DNA from: Micromonospora sicca
Lineage (GTDB): Bacteria > Actinomycetota > Actinomycetes > Mycobacteriales > Micromonosporaceae
Reading direction: 5' to 3'
DNA: 64,000 nt
NCBI RefSeq assembly: GCF_003172935.1
Contig: NZ_QGKS01000493.1
Coordinates: forward strand, 1-64,000
Shown here: positions 51,649 to 61,362 of the stretch, one piece after another
Numbering within the stretch: the first letter of the stretch is position 1
Layout: each line of letters opens with the position of its first letter
Made by a program: the position numbers and the translations under genes
Notes under the pieces: generated by a model
What the model saw: the letters and a program-made list of their open reading frames with translations, nothing else
The model's database searches: none
Told to the model about the DNA's origin: nothing

Positions 51649-54153
51649 TTAGCTGATGGGGTTCATGGGCGGTTGCTGGTCAGGATGGCTGAGGGCGGTG
51701 GCTCGTGTAAGCCGCCGCCGTAGCTCGGCGGCGTGGTGGGAGTCGATCATCATGACGGCGGCGGTGGCGGCCGCCAGGATGGTCAGCGCCCACAGCGGCG
51801 GCAGTGGGCTGGTCACCGGCGCGAGGATCGCCACCAGCAGGATTCCGGTGGCCCGGACCCAGCGGATCTGGTGCCGGGTGCGCCACCAGAATGCCTGGTT
51901 GGCGAGGAGATAGACGAGCACTCCGGCGAAGAGGATGGCGTGCCCCAGCGGGGTACGCGCCGGTCCTGACGGGTCGCTGACCACGTCGAGGGTCTTCCGT
52001 ATGCCGAAGGAAAGCAGCATCAGCCCGACGATCATGGGCAGGTGCAGGTAGGCGTATGCGTCGCGCGCCAGCGCGGCCCGCTGGTTGCCGGTCCGGTCTT
52101 GCATGACGCGCTCTCCGACGATGGCGTCCGTGTCGAAGTACGCCCACCACAGCGTGGCCAGCAGGACCATGCTGGTGGCGCTGGCGACGATCACCGACCA
52201 GGAAATCGCGCGGCCAAAGACGGCCACCCCCGCCGAAATGATCGACTCGCCCAGTGCGATGAGAATGATCAGGGCGTACCGGTCGGTCCAGTGTTTGGCC
52301 GAACTCACCTGCCAGAACCGCTGGACGACGAAGTAGCCCCCGGCGAGGTCGACGACGATGGCCGCCAGCCAGAGGCTCGCCGCGAGCGGGCTCAGCTCCT
52401 CCGGGGCATGCGGCCGCGAGGAAGCCAGCGCGGCGAACAACAACAGGACGAGCGCGGCCGCCGTCGGAACGCCCGCCCGCAGCATCCGGGCGTGTTGTGC
52501 CCGGTCCGGGCGGACGACCAGCCGGAGCGCGATCAGGTGCAGCACGCGCAGCGCGATGTAGCAGACCACGACGATCATCGGACCGGGCAGGCCGTCGGGT
52601 ACAACGTCGAACGCCTGTGGGATAGCGATGCCGATCGTTAGGGTCAGCGCCACGATCAGCAGGACACTCAACCGGACGGGGATGGACTCGCTTCGAAGGA
52701 CGTTCCCTACCTGGGTGTAGAGGGACCAGGCGACCCACAGCAGGCTGAGCACGGCCAGGGCCTGGGCGACCCCGACCACGGTGGGGTGCCGGGTCATCAA
52801 CACGGTGACCTGGATGAACGTGTAGACGACCACCAGATCGAGGAAGAGTTCCTTTGGTGTGACCCCGGTGGTGGCGGCATGGATCGCCGCCTCCGCCGCC
52901 TGCCTGTGCAGCAAGTGATGCCGCCGGCGGAAGACGGTGAGGTCGGCCAGGACCATACTGGTGAGAACGGCGGCGAGCAGCCCCACCGCGCCCACTGGCG
53001 GCAGGCGGACCGCGACCGGAGCCAAGGTGGTCACCAGGACGATCCCCAGCAACGGGCTACGACCCAGCAGGCGGATGGTGCGGTGCTCGAGGGCCACCAG
53101 CCCGAGCAGGTAGACCAGGACACCTCCGTAGAGGACGAGTGTGCTCAGCTGGTCCCACCGGTACGCGGTGGCGGGTTCGACCGAACTCAAGGCGCGTTTG
53201 AGCCCCAGCGCGATGAGGACGAGACCGATGATCATGACGACGTGCAGGACGCTATATGCGTCCCGGCCGAGTCGTGACCTGGTGGCTGCCGGCCACCGCT
53301 GCAGCGCCTGCTCGGCGGCGAATCCGGCGATGTCGAAGTAGCGCCACCAGAGTACTGCCACGACGACGAGGCTCAGGGCGGAGCCCCCGATCACCGACCA
53401 GGTGATCGGTGGGTCACCGATGAGGCCACGGGCAGTGCCGATCGAGATGATCGTCTCGCCCAACGCTATGAGCACGACCAGCCGGTGCCGCTCGGCCCAG
53501 TGCGGGACGGACACGATCCGCCAGTTGTCCGCGCCGAGCGCCCGCACGCCGATGAAATCGACGACGGTGGCGGCGAAGAACAGGGCCAGTTGGACGGACC
53601 CACCGTCGACGCCCGCGGGCAGGTGGCGAGGGAGTAGCGCACCGCACAGCAGCAGGACCGCGGCGCCGGAGAACGGCAACCATGCGCGTAGAAGGGGTCC
53701 TCGGGTCCCACCCGAAACGGTGTACGTCAACATCAGTAGCGCGCCGAGCTGGGCCAGCAGGAAGGCGACGACGAAGATCAACGGCCCGAACAAGCCACCT
53801 GGCCGATCGGTGAAGGTCACCGGCGCGGCGATCCCGGTCACCAGGATGGTCGCGGCCACCCCGAAGATGAGCGGCCGCATGATTCCCTTGTCCAACCTGA
53901 CGAGGTTGCCGAGCACGGTGTACGAGCTCCAGGCCCGCCACAGCAACAGGACCACCAGAACGCCCTGGAACAGGCCCTCGATCCGGAAGTTCTCCGTCAC
54001 GAGGTCCGTCACGCTCAGGAACGCGTACACGAACACCAGGTCGAGGAACAGCTCCAACCGGCTCACCCCGGGGCCCCCGGGGGACAGTTGAATGCCCCCG
54101 AGGAATCGCGCAGGGCGCTCACCGGAATGCCGCGCCAACCGGCTCCTGGTCAC
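51649..54153 (-). CDS. ltrA: Low-temperature-requirement A (LtrA) protein, tandem duplicated
   Basis: About 834 residues containing two complete LtrA domains (PF06772), roughly 35-415 and 445-834. Each opens with the family signature (SRLELFLDLVFVYAFLSVTD and TPKELFLDLVVVYTFIQVTV), and each has the WAERHRLVVLIALGE / WTDRYALIILIALGE block with the conserved IGE(S/T)II core. Each half has about ten membrane helices, giving ~20 overall. LtrA function is poorly defined. The start is uncertain: GTG 54153 keeps the domain with little extra; ATG 54237 and GTG 54249 are longer options. Single-domain LtrA (~400 residues) is the usual form, so this is a gene fusion by duplication. Confidence 0.88.
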   Translation of the reverse strand: MTRSRLARHSGERPARFLGGIQLSPGGPGVSRLELFLDLVFVYAFLSVTDLVTENFRIEGLFQGVLVVLLLWRAWSSYTVLGNLVRLDKGIMRPLIFGVAATILVTGIAAPVTFTDRPGGLFGPLIFVVAFLLAQLGALLMLTYTVSGGTRGPLLRAWLPFSGAAVLLLCGALLPRHLPAGVDGGSVQLALFFAATVVDFIGVRALGADNWRIVSVPHWAERHRLVVLIALGETIISIGTARGLIGDPPITWSVIGGSALSLVVVAVLWWRYFDIAGFAAEQALQRWPAATRSRLGRDAYSVLHVVMIIGLVLIALGLKRALSSVEPATAYRWDQLSTLVLYGGVLVYLLGLVALEHRTIRLLGRSPLLGIVLVTTLAPVAVRLPPVGAVGLLAAVLTSMVLADLTVFRRRHHLLHRQAAEAAIHAATTGVTPKELFLDLVVVYTFIQVTVLMTRHPTVVGVAQALAVLSLLWVAWSLYTQVGNVLRSESIPVRLSVLLIVALTLTIGIAIPQAFDVVPDGLPGPMIVVVCYIALRVLHLIALRLVVRPDRAQHARMLRAGVPTAAALVLLLFAALASSRPHAPEELSPLAASLWLAAIVVDLAGGYFVVQRFWQVSSAKHWTDRYALIILIALGESIISAGVAVFGRAISWSVIVASATSMVLLATLWWAYFDTDAIVGERVMQDRTGNQRAALARDAYAYLHLPMIVGLMLLSFGIRKTLDVVSDPSGPARTPLGHAILFAGVLVYLLANQAFWWRTRHQIRWVRATGILLVAILAPVTSPLPPLWALTILAAATAAVMMIDSHHAAELRRRLTRATALSHPDQQPPMNPIS

Positions 54154-54528
54154 CTCCCCACTCTGCCAAGCGGTGGGCGGACGGAGGCCGAATTCAGCCA
54201 GCCCGCACGCAGCTCGCTGGGGATCACCGTCCGTCATACAGACCTTCACATATGCGACCGCCGACCGTGGCCGCCTTCCCCAGGCCGTTCGTCATGTCGG
54301 TCGAGGGTGAGCACAAGTGGCCGGCGCATGCCAGGCGGCAGATGCTGCCAGGTCGGCCGCGATCGACCGGGCTCGGCCCGGCAGCCCCCGCCACGCAACC
54401 CTGCCAGCAGCGTCCCCTGCAGGCGCCACCACACGCCCTGCTCCTGTCAGTGGGCCACCGGTTCGTAGCACGAACAAGATTCCTGCCAGGGCTGCCCCGT
54501 CATCACGCGCGGGTCGTCGGGGACAGCG
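54154..54528. other. Intergenic stretch upstream of LtrA and the ATPase relic
   Basis: Should hold the LtrA promoter. The plus-strand frame running through here into the ATPase relic has no ATPase similarity before ~54529 and is probably non-coding. No repeat noted. Confidence 0.3.
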
Positions 54529-54890
54529 GGACCGGCGAGCAATGCCTGCACGAGCGTTCCCACGGCGAATCGTTCCTCGACCTGGCTACCCACCGGTTCG
54601 GGTCGCGTGGACTGTACCTGCTCGACGAGCCGGAGGCGGCGCTGTCGGTGCACGGCTGCCTGGCGATGCTCACCCGGATCCGCGACCTCGCTGAGACCGG
54701 TTCGCAGTTCGTCGTGGCCACCCATTCACCGATCCTGCTGGCCGTACCGCACGCGCGGATCCTGCAGATCGACGGCACCGGCACCATCAGCGAGGTCAGC
54801 TACGACGAGGCGCAGCCGGTGGTGTTGACCCGCTCGTTCCTGGCCGACCCGCAGCGGTACCTGCACTACCTGTTAGGCGACGACCGTTGA
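54529..54890 (+). pseudogene. 5'-truncated AAA family ATPase
   Basis: The retained ~120 residues are the C-terminal half of a SMC-like/AAA ATPase: LHERSHGESFLDLATHRFGS (signature region), GLYLLDEPEAALSVHG (Walker B), FVVATHSPILLAVPHARIL (H-loop) and LTRSFLADPQRYLHYLL. Walker A and the N-terminal third are missing; the preceding open frame is unrelated sequence. Normal relatives are ~240-270 residues. Confidence 0.7.
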
Positions 54891-55621
54891 CCCGCACCGC
54901 CGGACCCGAACATGCAGGCGCCGCCCGGCCCGCGGCAGGTCCCGAAAGGGTGGGCATAGAGCCGGCCGGCTCCCTCGAACGTCCCGCGTTCGAGGTGCGC
55001 GGCCTCCCGCGCCTTCTGCGGGTGGAGCCCGGCGAGCGACGGAGAGCCTCCGAGTGGTTGCCCTCCGGTGCAGGCGAGCTATTCGGCGTCGTCGCTGTCG
55101 GTCACCCGAGGTGGCCGTGCTCGGCGATCCACGCCTCAACGTCGGCGCGCAGCCAAACCGTGATTCCATGCAGGCGTTGGAACGGCTCCGGGAAGAGGCT
55201 GGTCAAGCGGCTTGGCTTGCAGCCGGTATCGCTGCTGCACTGCTTCATCGATGTTGACGGCGAGCCGCTGGTCGACCGGTTGGTCGGGCTGTGCCGTGAG
55301 GCACAGCGGGTACGGCGCGACATCTGGTTCCACGGCGTCGCTCCCCAGCCGGTATCGCGGGCGGGACGACCGACCCACGTCCGCGACGGAGCAGCAACCG
55401 CCGCCATGCGGCGTTGACGGCATCCCTGGTGACGCCCGCCAGAACACCCACGAATTTGGGCAAGTCGGGCATCAGCAGGGCTGCTGATCGACCGCGCGAC
55501 TCGTGGCATGACAGCACCGCGAGGCGTGCGACAAGTACCAGCGGGCAGCCTGACACCGATCAACGAAGCCGCAGATCATGCCCCGCACGTCGCGCTCTGG
55601 CACGGCACTCGGTCAATGGCC
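54891..55621. other. 731-base stretch with no intact gene
   Basis: Contains the AlpA-like relic on the minus strand and otherwise overlapping, poorly biased frames on both strands, for example a plus frame 54887-55417 without family similarity or ribosome site. Confidence 0.35.
55102..55212 (-). pseudogene. AlpA/excisionase-like DNA-binding relic
   Basis: The minus frame ending at 55102 reads RLTSLFPEPFQRLHGITVWL then RADVEAWIAEHGHLG, resembling the end of AlpA-type helix-turn-helix proteins (DFPEP...L..G.VWLR.DVEAWI). The N-terminal helix-turn-helix is not readable in any one frame. Confidence 0.4.
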
Positions 55622-55650
55622 CTTGACGGTGCCATAAGTTAAATGTGTAA
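55622..55650 (+). promoter_or_regulatory. Candidate promoter of the second GH30 gene
   Basis: TTGACG (55622-55627) and TGTAAA (55645-55650) are 17 bases apart in a markedly AT-rich patch about 95 bases upstream of the GH30 start. Confidence 0.5.
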
Positions 55651-55743
55651 ATAATTCGACACTTGAATGAAGTCCCGAATCCTCGCGCCGCGCGCGGAAC
55701 GTTCCCGGATCGGGGCGCAGCCATGCAACGAAGGGATCACGAG

Positions 55744-57972
55744 GTGTCACGAAGAGGGCTAGGCGTCGGGCTGGTCACTGCACTGTCCCTACTCGTGCTT
55801 TGTCCGGCCGAAACGTCCGCCGCAGCAAGCGCGCCGGCGGGGGTTTCCGTGTTTCTCACCGACCTCGGCACCAAGACCTACCTGTCGCGCCAATCCACCG
55901 TGTCGTGGCATGGCGGGCAGGCCCCGCAGGGACCGACAATCACCGTCGACAGCCAGCGGCGGTATCAGGAGATCACCGGCTTCGGGGCGTCGTTCACCGA
56001 CTCCTCCGCCTGGCTCGTCGGCACCCGCCTCGACAGCGCGCAGCGCGACGCGGTGATGCGCGACCTATTCAGCCGCCAGGGCATCGGCTTGAGCTTCCTG
56101 CGCCAGCCGATGGGCTCCAGTGACTTCGCGGTGAACGGGAACTACTCGTACGACGACATGCCGGCCGGCCAGACCGATCCGACACTCGCCCATTTCTCCA
56201 TCGACCACGACCGGGCATACATCATCCCGGTGCTCAAGCAAGCCCGTCAGCTCAACCCGGAGCTGACCGTGATGGCGTCGCCGTGGAGCCCGCCAGGCTG
56301 GATGAAGACCAGCGACTCGATGATCGGCGGGACGCTCAAGCCGGACGTCTACCAGCCGCTGGCCGACTACTTCACGAAGTTCCTCGAAGGCTACGCGGAG
56401 GCAGGGGTTCCCGTCCGCTACATCACCCCGCAGAACGAGCCGCTCTACGTACCCTCCGGATATCCGGGTATGTCGCTCAGCGCCGAGCAGCAGAACAACC
56501 TGATCAAGAACTACCTCGGCCCGGCACTACGCGACCGCGAACTGCAGACCGGGATCCTTGGTTACGACCACAACTGGGATGTCGTCAGCTATCCGGAAAC
56601 CATGTACGCCGACCCGGCCGCGACTGGGTTCGTCGCCGGCACGGCGTGGCACTGCTACGGCGGTGACGTGCGGGCCCAGGCTGTGTCGCACAACAACTAC
56701 CCCAACAAGCCGGCGTGGCACACGGAGTGTTCGGGCGGCACGTGGGAGGGCAACGAGCAGGCCGCTTTCGCCGCGGCGCTGGGCCTGGTCATCAACAGCA
56801 CCCGTGACTGGGCAAAGGGTGTCATCCGCTGGAACATCGCCCTGGATCAGAACAACGGACCGACCAACGGCGGCTGCCCGACCTGCCGCGGCGTCGTGAC
56901 GGTCGCGCAGGACGCTGCCGGCCACTGGTCGTACACCAAGACCGTCGACTACTGGGCCCTCGGTCACGCCAGCAAGTTCGTGCGTCCGGGCGCCCGCCGG
57001 GTGGCGTCCAACTCCCTTGGGGCCGGTGACGTGCAAGACGTCGCCTTCGTCAACCCCGATGGCTCCACGGCGCTGGTCGCGTTCAACTCCGCGAACAGCC
57101 AAAAGACGTTCCGCGTGCAGTGGGGCAACAAGTGGTTCACCTACAGCCTTGCCGGCGGGGCGGCGGCCACGTTCACCTGGGCCGGCACCCAGCATGGCAC
57201 CGTGGACCCAGCCGCGATCGGCTCGGTTGACATTCCGCTCGAGAACCCGAACGGGACGCGAGCGCTGATCAGTTACGACGCTGGAATGCTGGCTCACCAG
57301 GCTCAGGTGCGGGTCGGCAACCAGTGGCTCGGCTACACGCTCCCCGCCGGCGCGTCGCTCACCCCTCCGACGACCGCAGTGCCGTTGCCGCGTGGCGCGT
57401 GGACGGTGTCGGCATCGGCGAGCAATGCCACCGAGCCACCTGATAAGGCGATCGACGGCGACCCAGCCACGCGGTGGAGCACGGGCCGCGGCATGCGGCC
57501 CGGCGACTGGTTCCAGGTCGACCTCGGCTCGGAGCAGACGTTCAACCAGGTCGTCCTGGACACGACGGGAAGCAGCGGCGACTCCCCGCGGGGGTACGAG
57601 CTCTTTGTGTCCAACGACGGCACGAACTGGGGCCAGCCGATCGCGACCGGACCGGGCAGCCCGGTGGCCAAGATCCTCATACCGCAGGTCACGGGCCGCT
57701 ACATCCGGGTGGTGAACCAGGGCGATGCCGGCAACTGGTGGTCGATCCACGAGCTGAACGTGCTCGGGCCCGCCGGTCCGGCGAGCGTGGCGGCAGGCTC
57801 GGACAGCGGCGTTCAGCGCAAGACGGCCGTGCTGCCCGACGGCACACAGCTTCTCGTCGTGTATAACTCGGGCCGCTCGGTCGCCACGTTCGACGTGCCG
57901 TGGGGAGACACGACCTACGCCTACCGCCTGCCGGCCGGCGCCGCCGCGATTTTTACGACGCGCCAAGGCTAA
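55744..57972 (+). CDS. Secreted GH30 family glycosidase with F5/8C (CBM32-like) domain
   Basis: A ~742-residue exported enzyme. GTG 55744 has AAGGGA eight bases upstream and yields a compact RR-type signal peptide (SRRGLGVGLVTALSLLVLCP); ATG 55723 and ATG 55663 are in-frame alternatives. GH30 catalytic region ~60-445 with YQEITGFGASFTDSSAWLVG, SPWSPPGWMKTS, acid/base Glu232 (TPQNEPLY) and nucleophile Glu328 (WHTECSGG). Small beta repeats follow (DVAFVNPDGSTALVAFNSA, WFTYSLAGGAAATFTW), then F5/8C ~555-680 and a third beta repeat. The motif set resembles glucosylceramidase or endo-beta-1,6-glucanase subfamilies more than the 15187 gene does, so the two GH30 enzymes probably differ in substrate. 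Confidence 0.9.
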   Translation: MSRRGLGVGLVTALSLLVLCPAETSAAASAPAGVSVFLTDLGTKTYLSRQSTVSWHGGQAPQGPTITVDSQRRYQEITGFGASFTDSSAWLVGTRLDSAQRDAVMRDLFSRQGIGLSFLRQPMGSSDFAVNGNYSYDDMPAGQTDPTLAHFSIDHDRAYIIPVLKQARQLNPELTVMASPWSPPGWMKTSDSMIGGTLKPDVYQPLADYFTKFLEGYAEAGVPVRYITPQNEPLYVPSGYPGMSLSAEQQNNLIKNYLGPALRDRELQTGILGYDHNWDVVSYPETMYADPAATGFVAGTAWHCYGGDVRAQAVSHNNYPNKPAWHTECSGGTWEGNEQAAFAAALGLVINSTRDWAKGVIRWNIALDQNNGPTNGGCPTCRGVVTVAQDAAGHWSYTKTVDYWALGHASKFVRPGARRVASNSLGAGDVQDVAFVNPDGSTALVAFNSANSQKTFRVQWGNKWFTYSLAGGAAATFTWAGTQHGTVDPAAIGSVDIPLENPNGTRALISYDAGMLAHQAQVRVGNQWLGYTLPAGASLTPPTTAVPLPRGAWTVSASASNATEPPDKAIDGDPATRWSTGRGMRPGDWFQVDLGSEQTFNQVVLDTTGSSGDSPRGYELFVSNDGTNWGQPIATGPGSPVAKILIPQVTGRYIRVVNQGDAGNWWSIHELNVLGPAGPASVAAGSDSGVQRKTAVLPDGTQLLVVYNSGRSVATFDVPWGDTTYAYRLPAGAAAIFTTRQG

Positions 57973-57980
57973 TCGGTGGC

Positions 57981-58015
57981 GCTGTGCCGGCCAGAGCATC
58001 CCTGGCCGGCACAGC
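57981..58015 (+). terminator. Strong terminator hairpin after the second GH30 gene
   Basis: GCTGTGCCGGCCAG (57981-57994) pairs perfectly with CTGGCCGGCACAGC (58002-58015) around a 7-base loop, nine bases after the stop codon. Confidence 0.8.
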
Positions 58016-58364
58016 GTCGCGGCTGTCCCTCGCCAGTAGAACTGAGGCACGGATGCGGCCCTGACCAGCGGTGCCTCAGGTTTGGCGGCGAACTATGCCG
58101 GGTTCGATCGTCGAACCTGAGGCAGCTCAGCAGATTTGCAGATCATCACCCAGAAGGAGGCGTGAACCGAACAACAAACGCCGACGCGGTCCCGCAACAC
58201 TTTCAAACCGAACCAGCGGCACCCGCTTCTTGAGGTTCGGACGTCGTGCGCCTGCTGGTTCGGCAAGCCTCCGCGATCCGCTGCTCTGAAGCCCGCAGCA
58301 ACCGCGGACCGCACTACTCACGGCTAGATCAGGGCACCGGCGGCGCAAACAATCTGGCTCTTGG
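58016..58364. other. 349-base stretch with an 11-bp inverted repeat
   Basis: No supportable gene. TGCCTCAGGTT (58072-58082) and AACCTGAGGCA (58114-58124) are perfect inverted repeats 31 bases apart, and ACTGAGGCA also occurs at 58041. An AAGGAGGC at 58157 precedes a GTG opening only 25 codons. Possibly degraded insertion-sequence ends. Confidence 0.3.
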
Positions 58365-58844
58365 TCAATTGAGTGATTTACGCATCTGCTGTGTCACGAC
58401 GCGGTAGCCGGAAGTCTCATACAGCCGGATCGCGCGGGCGTTGTCGCCGAAGACGTTGAGCTCAAGGCGACCCAGGCCACGGGAGCGCACGGCGTCCTCG
58501 GCAGCAGCTAGGAGCGCGCGTCCGTAGCCGGCTCCGCGGTACGCCTCATTGATTTCGATGTCGTAAATGAACGCGCAGTCGGGCGCACCGCGCGGGTGCG
58601 TCAAGCCCAGCCACGACACGCCAACACATGTGCCGTCGGGAAGCGCGGCCCTCAAGAACAGCATTCCGGCAGTCGCAAAACCATCCGGCAACAGGACGTC
58701 GTTTGCCTTGGTGGCCAACTCGATGGCCTCGTCCGCGGGCCAGTTACCGGCTGTTACCTGATCATCCGCGAATGATCGGATGGTACGGTCACGCCACTCT
58801 TCGAACTCGTTCCTCGTCATGTCCCGTACGATCAACTCAGGCAC
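58365..58844 (-). CDS. GNAT family N-acetyltransferase
   Basis: A ~159-residue acetyltransferase. The N-terminal half has RDMTRNEFEEWRDRTIRSFA, then AALPDGTCVGVSWLGLTHP; the acetyl-CoA loop is in IYDIEINEAYRGAGYGRALL (R-G-x-G-x-G/A), followed by LGRLELNVFGDNARAIRLYE and the terminal SGYRVVTQQM. This block order matches the many small-molecule or protein GNATs of actinobacteria. GTG 58844 chosen because the domain starts there. Confidence 0.88.
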   Translation of the reverse strand: MPELIVRDMTRNEFEEWRDRTIRSFADDQVTAGNWPADEAIELATKANDVLLPDGFATAGMLFLRAALPDGTCVGVSWLGLTHPRGAPDCAFIYDIEINEAYRGAGYGRALLAAAEDAVRSRGLGRLELNVFGDNARAIRLYETSGYRVVTQQMRKSLN

Positions 58845-58991
58845 AGCGTGATGGTCCCACACCGATCGGTGGACGGCTGCCCCCGTTGTCCTCGCGCAAG
58901 CACACGTCGGCCGCATGCACTCATCTCGGCAGATCCGCGCACTCGTCGACCGGCATGCCGTGACATTGCGTAACGGGCGGATCGTGGCAGA

Positions 58992-60296
58992 TCAGTACCC
59001 GTGATCATGTGTCGCATTTGGTGATGGGAGGGTCCGACTCAGGCGGGCGAGCGGGGACAGAGCCATCAGCACGGGTGACAGCATCATGCCGGCGGCCGTG
59101 ACCAGCAGAGCAGTGCGTATCCCCCACTGTTCTGCGAGGAGGCCGCCGAGCAGCGAGCCGAGTGGCGTCAGGCCCATGCCCGCGAAGGTGATCGTCGCGG
59201 CGACGCGGCCTTGCATCGTGTCCGGAGTGAGGGCCTGCCGGACGGCCATGATGGTGACGTTTACCAGTTGGCCGAAGACCCCGAACGCGAGGTTGATCGC
59301 GATTAGTGCGGGAAGGGCGGCCACGGAGGTGCCGTGCAGCGCGGGCACGCACAGTAACACGCCGTCACCGATGACGGCCGCCGAGACGAGCACCGTGCCG
59401 TAACCGAGGCGGCTCGGGAGTCGGGCGGCGAGCAGGGAGCCCGCGAGCGCGCCTGGCCCTGTCGCGGCAAGCGCCAGTCCGATGGCGGTGCCGGACAGTT
59501 GCAGTTCCCGTGGCAGGAAGAGCAGATAGTTGGTCATCATGGCCGCGAAGGACAATTGGAATGTGGCCGAGGCGAGGCACACGGTACGTAGCAAGGTGTC
59601 GCCGAAGACGAAGCGGAGCCCCTCGTGGATCTGCCGCCAGATCCGCCGCGGACCGCCCGGGTGCTCCGGAATCGACTCGCGGTGGCGGATACCGGCGATG
59701 CCCAGAAACGACACCACGAAGAACAGGGCGCTGAACGCGGCGGCGATCGGCGCCGACAGCAGGGACATCATCGTCCCGCCGAGGGCGGGACCGCCGATCT
59801 GAGCCGCGGACCTGCTTCCCTCGATCGCGCTGTTGCCCTGCAGCAGCTCATCGCGCTGCACCAAGCGTACGAGGGAGGCTTGGTAGGCGACGTCGAAGAA
59901 CACCGACAGGACCCCGATGGCGAACGCGATGGCCAGCAGTGCCGGCAGGCCGAGGCCACCCAAGAGGACGGCCACGGCGGCTCCGCCCAGCGCCAGGGCC
60001 CGGCCGAGGTCCGCCAAGGCCATGATGGTGCGAGTCCGCCACCTGTCCACCCAGACGCCGACGAACAGCGTGAGCAGAAGCTGCGGTGCCTGCCCCAACG
60101 CGCGAAGGACACCCAGTTGGTCCGCGCCGACGTTGAGCGTCAGGACGGCGATCAACGGCAGGATCACCAGGCTCGCATGCTCGCCCAGCTGTGAGGCCGT
60201 CTGGCCTATCCAAAGGCTGCGGAAGTCGGAGTTGCGCCACAGGCCCGGCGTAACGGATCGAGCGGAATCGGAGACGGCGGAGGAACCGGACGGCAC
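58992..60296 (-). CDS. MFS transporter, enterobactin/macrolide-exporter type
   Basis: A ~434-residue 12-helix major facilitator of the MFS_3 (EntS/MefA-like) type: RNSDFRSLWIGQTASQLGEH opens it, GVWVDRWRTRTIMALADLGR is the cytoplasmic A-motif, and QRDELLQGNSAIEGSRSAAQ with GPALGGTM is the loop typical of this branch. Likely exports a drug or siderophore-like compound. GTG 60296 has AAGGGG at ideal spacing; TTG 60347 is a longer option. No regulator is adjacent on the same strand. Confidence 0.88.
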   Translation of the reverse strand: MPSGSSAVSDSARSVTPGLWRNSDFRSLWIGQTASQLGEHASLVILPLIAVLTLNVGADQLGVLRALGQAPQLLLTLFVGVWVDRWRTRTIMALADLGRALALGGAAVAVLLGGLGLPALLAIAFAIGVLSVFFDVAYQASLVRLVQRDELLQGNSAIEGSRSAAQIGGPALGGTMMSLLSAPIAAAFSALFFVVSFLGIAGIRHRESIPEHPGGPRRIWRQIHEGLRFVFGDTLLRTVCLASATFQLSFAAMMTNYLLFLPRELQLSGTAIGLALAATGPGALAGSLLAARLPSRLGYGTVLVSAAVIGDGVLLCVPALHGTSVAALPALIAINLAFGVFGQLVNVTIMAVRQALTPDTMQGRVAATITFAGMGLTPLGSLLGGLLAEQWGIRTALLVTAAGMMLSPVLMALSPLARLSRTLPSPNATHDHGY

Positions 60297-60429
60297 AGAG
60301 ACCCCTTGGATTGCTGCCGACAAGGCGCACCGACCGCCGTACGACAAACGTACTGACGGTGCAGGCCGGGGAAGGCTCGCTGTGCCGCGCGATTCAAGGG
60401 CAGCACCCGATGACAGGCCAAATGCGGCC

Positions 60430-61193
60430 TGAGAGCCTGGTAAATAAGGGTTTCAGGTGTTTTGGTGGCGGGCGAGGCGGCGGGTCATGACGATGATCAT
60501 GGCCCATTGGACCATCGCGGCGTGGTGGTCGGGTAGCCGTTTATAGTCTCGGACGGTGCGTCGGCACCGGTTGATCCAGGAGAACGTGCGCTCGACCGCC
60601 CATCTGCGGTGCAGGACGACGAAGGTGGTCTGCCCGGCGAGCTTCGCGACGATCTGCACGGTCAGGGTGAGGTGGGCGGCGGCCCAGCCGACGAGCCGGC
60701 CGGCGTAGCCGCTGTCGGCCCAGGTCAGGCCGATGGCGGGAAAGCAGGCGCGTAGCGGCGACAGCAGCGGCCGGGCGGCGTCGCGATCCTGCACGTTGGC
60801 GCCGGTGACCAGGATCGCGAGCAGTAGTCCGCAGGTGTCGACGGCGAGGTGCCGTTTCCGGCCGTTGACTTTCTTCCCCGCGTCGAAGCCGCGCCCTGGC
60901 CGGCCGACGGTCTCCGCGCCGCGTACCGACTGGGAGTCGACCAGCGCAGCCGTCGGCTGCCGGTTACGACCCTCGACCTGTTCGCGGACCTGTTCCCGCA
61001 GTCTGTTGTGCATGCGGTTGAGCGTTCCGTCGCGGGTCCAGGTCGTGAAGTAGTGGTAGACCAGCTTGTGGTGCGGGACGTCGGCAGGCAGCGCGTCCCA
61101 CTGGCAGCGTTGACACACGCTGACCTCCGGCGCGCCGCTCACGACGCATCGCCGAGCAACTCCTGAGCAGCAGCTTGCCACAGCGGGGACCAA
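60430..61193 (-). mobile_element. Decayed IS5-family insertion sequence with transposase
   Basis: The frame 60453-61193 encodes a 246-residue IS5-type transposase: CQWDALPADVPHHKLVYHYF, PTAALVDSQSVRGAETVG, the DDE part (AVDTCGLLLAILVTGANVQD, TWADSGYAGRLVG) and WAVERTFSWINRCRRTVRDY. The first ~40 residues do not match the family N-terminus, so the 5' end is rearranged. A terminal-repeat-like GAGAGCCTGGTAAATAAGGG lies after the stop (about 60431); no matching right repeat was found near 61200-61260. Confidence 0.7.
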
Positions 61194-61362
61194 ATAGTCC
61201 AGGAAAAGACCCGATCTATCGATGATCTCGCGGACACCCGTTCAATAAAGCTGACGGCGCATGCGTTCGTCCTTCACCATCACACGAATGCGACATGACG
61301 CCGGATGGACTCAAAGGTCCCATTCTCCATGCATTTCCTGGCGCGCTGGATACACTTGACCG

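Noticed and set aside
54887-55417. Plus-strand gene of 176 codons overlapping the ATPase stop by four bases (ATGA)
   Set aside because: Despite the attractive overlap, the translation is low-complexity with poor similarity to any fold, and the minus strand carries the AlpA-like segment here.
60453-61193. Intact, mobile IS5 element
   Set aside because: The transposase N-terminus does not match the family and no right-hand terminal repeat was found, so it is treated as decayed.
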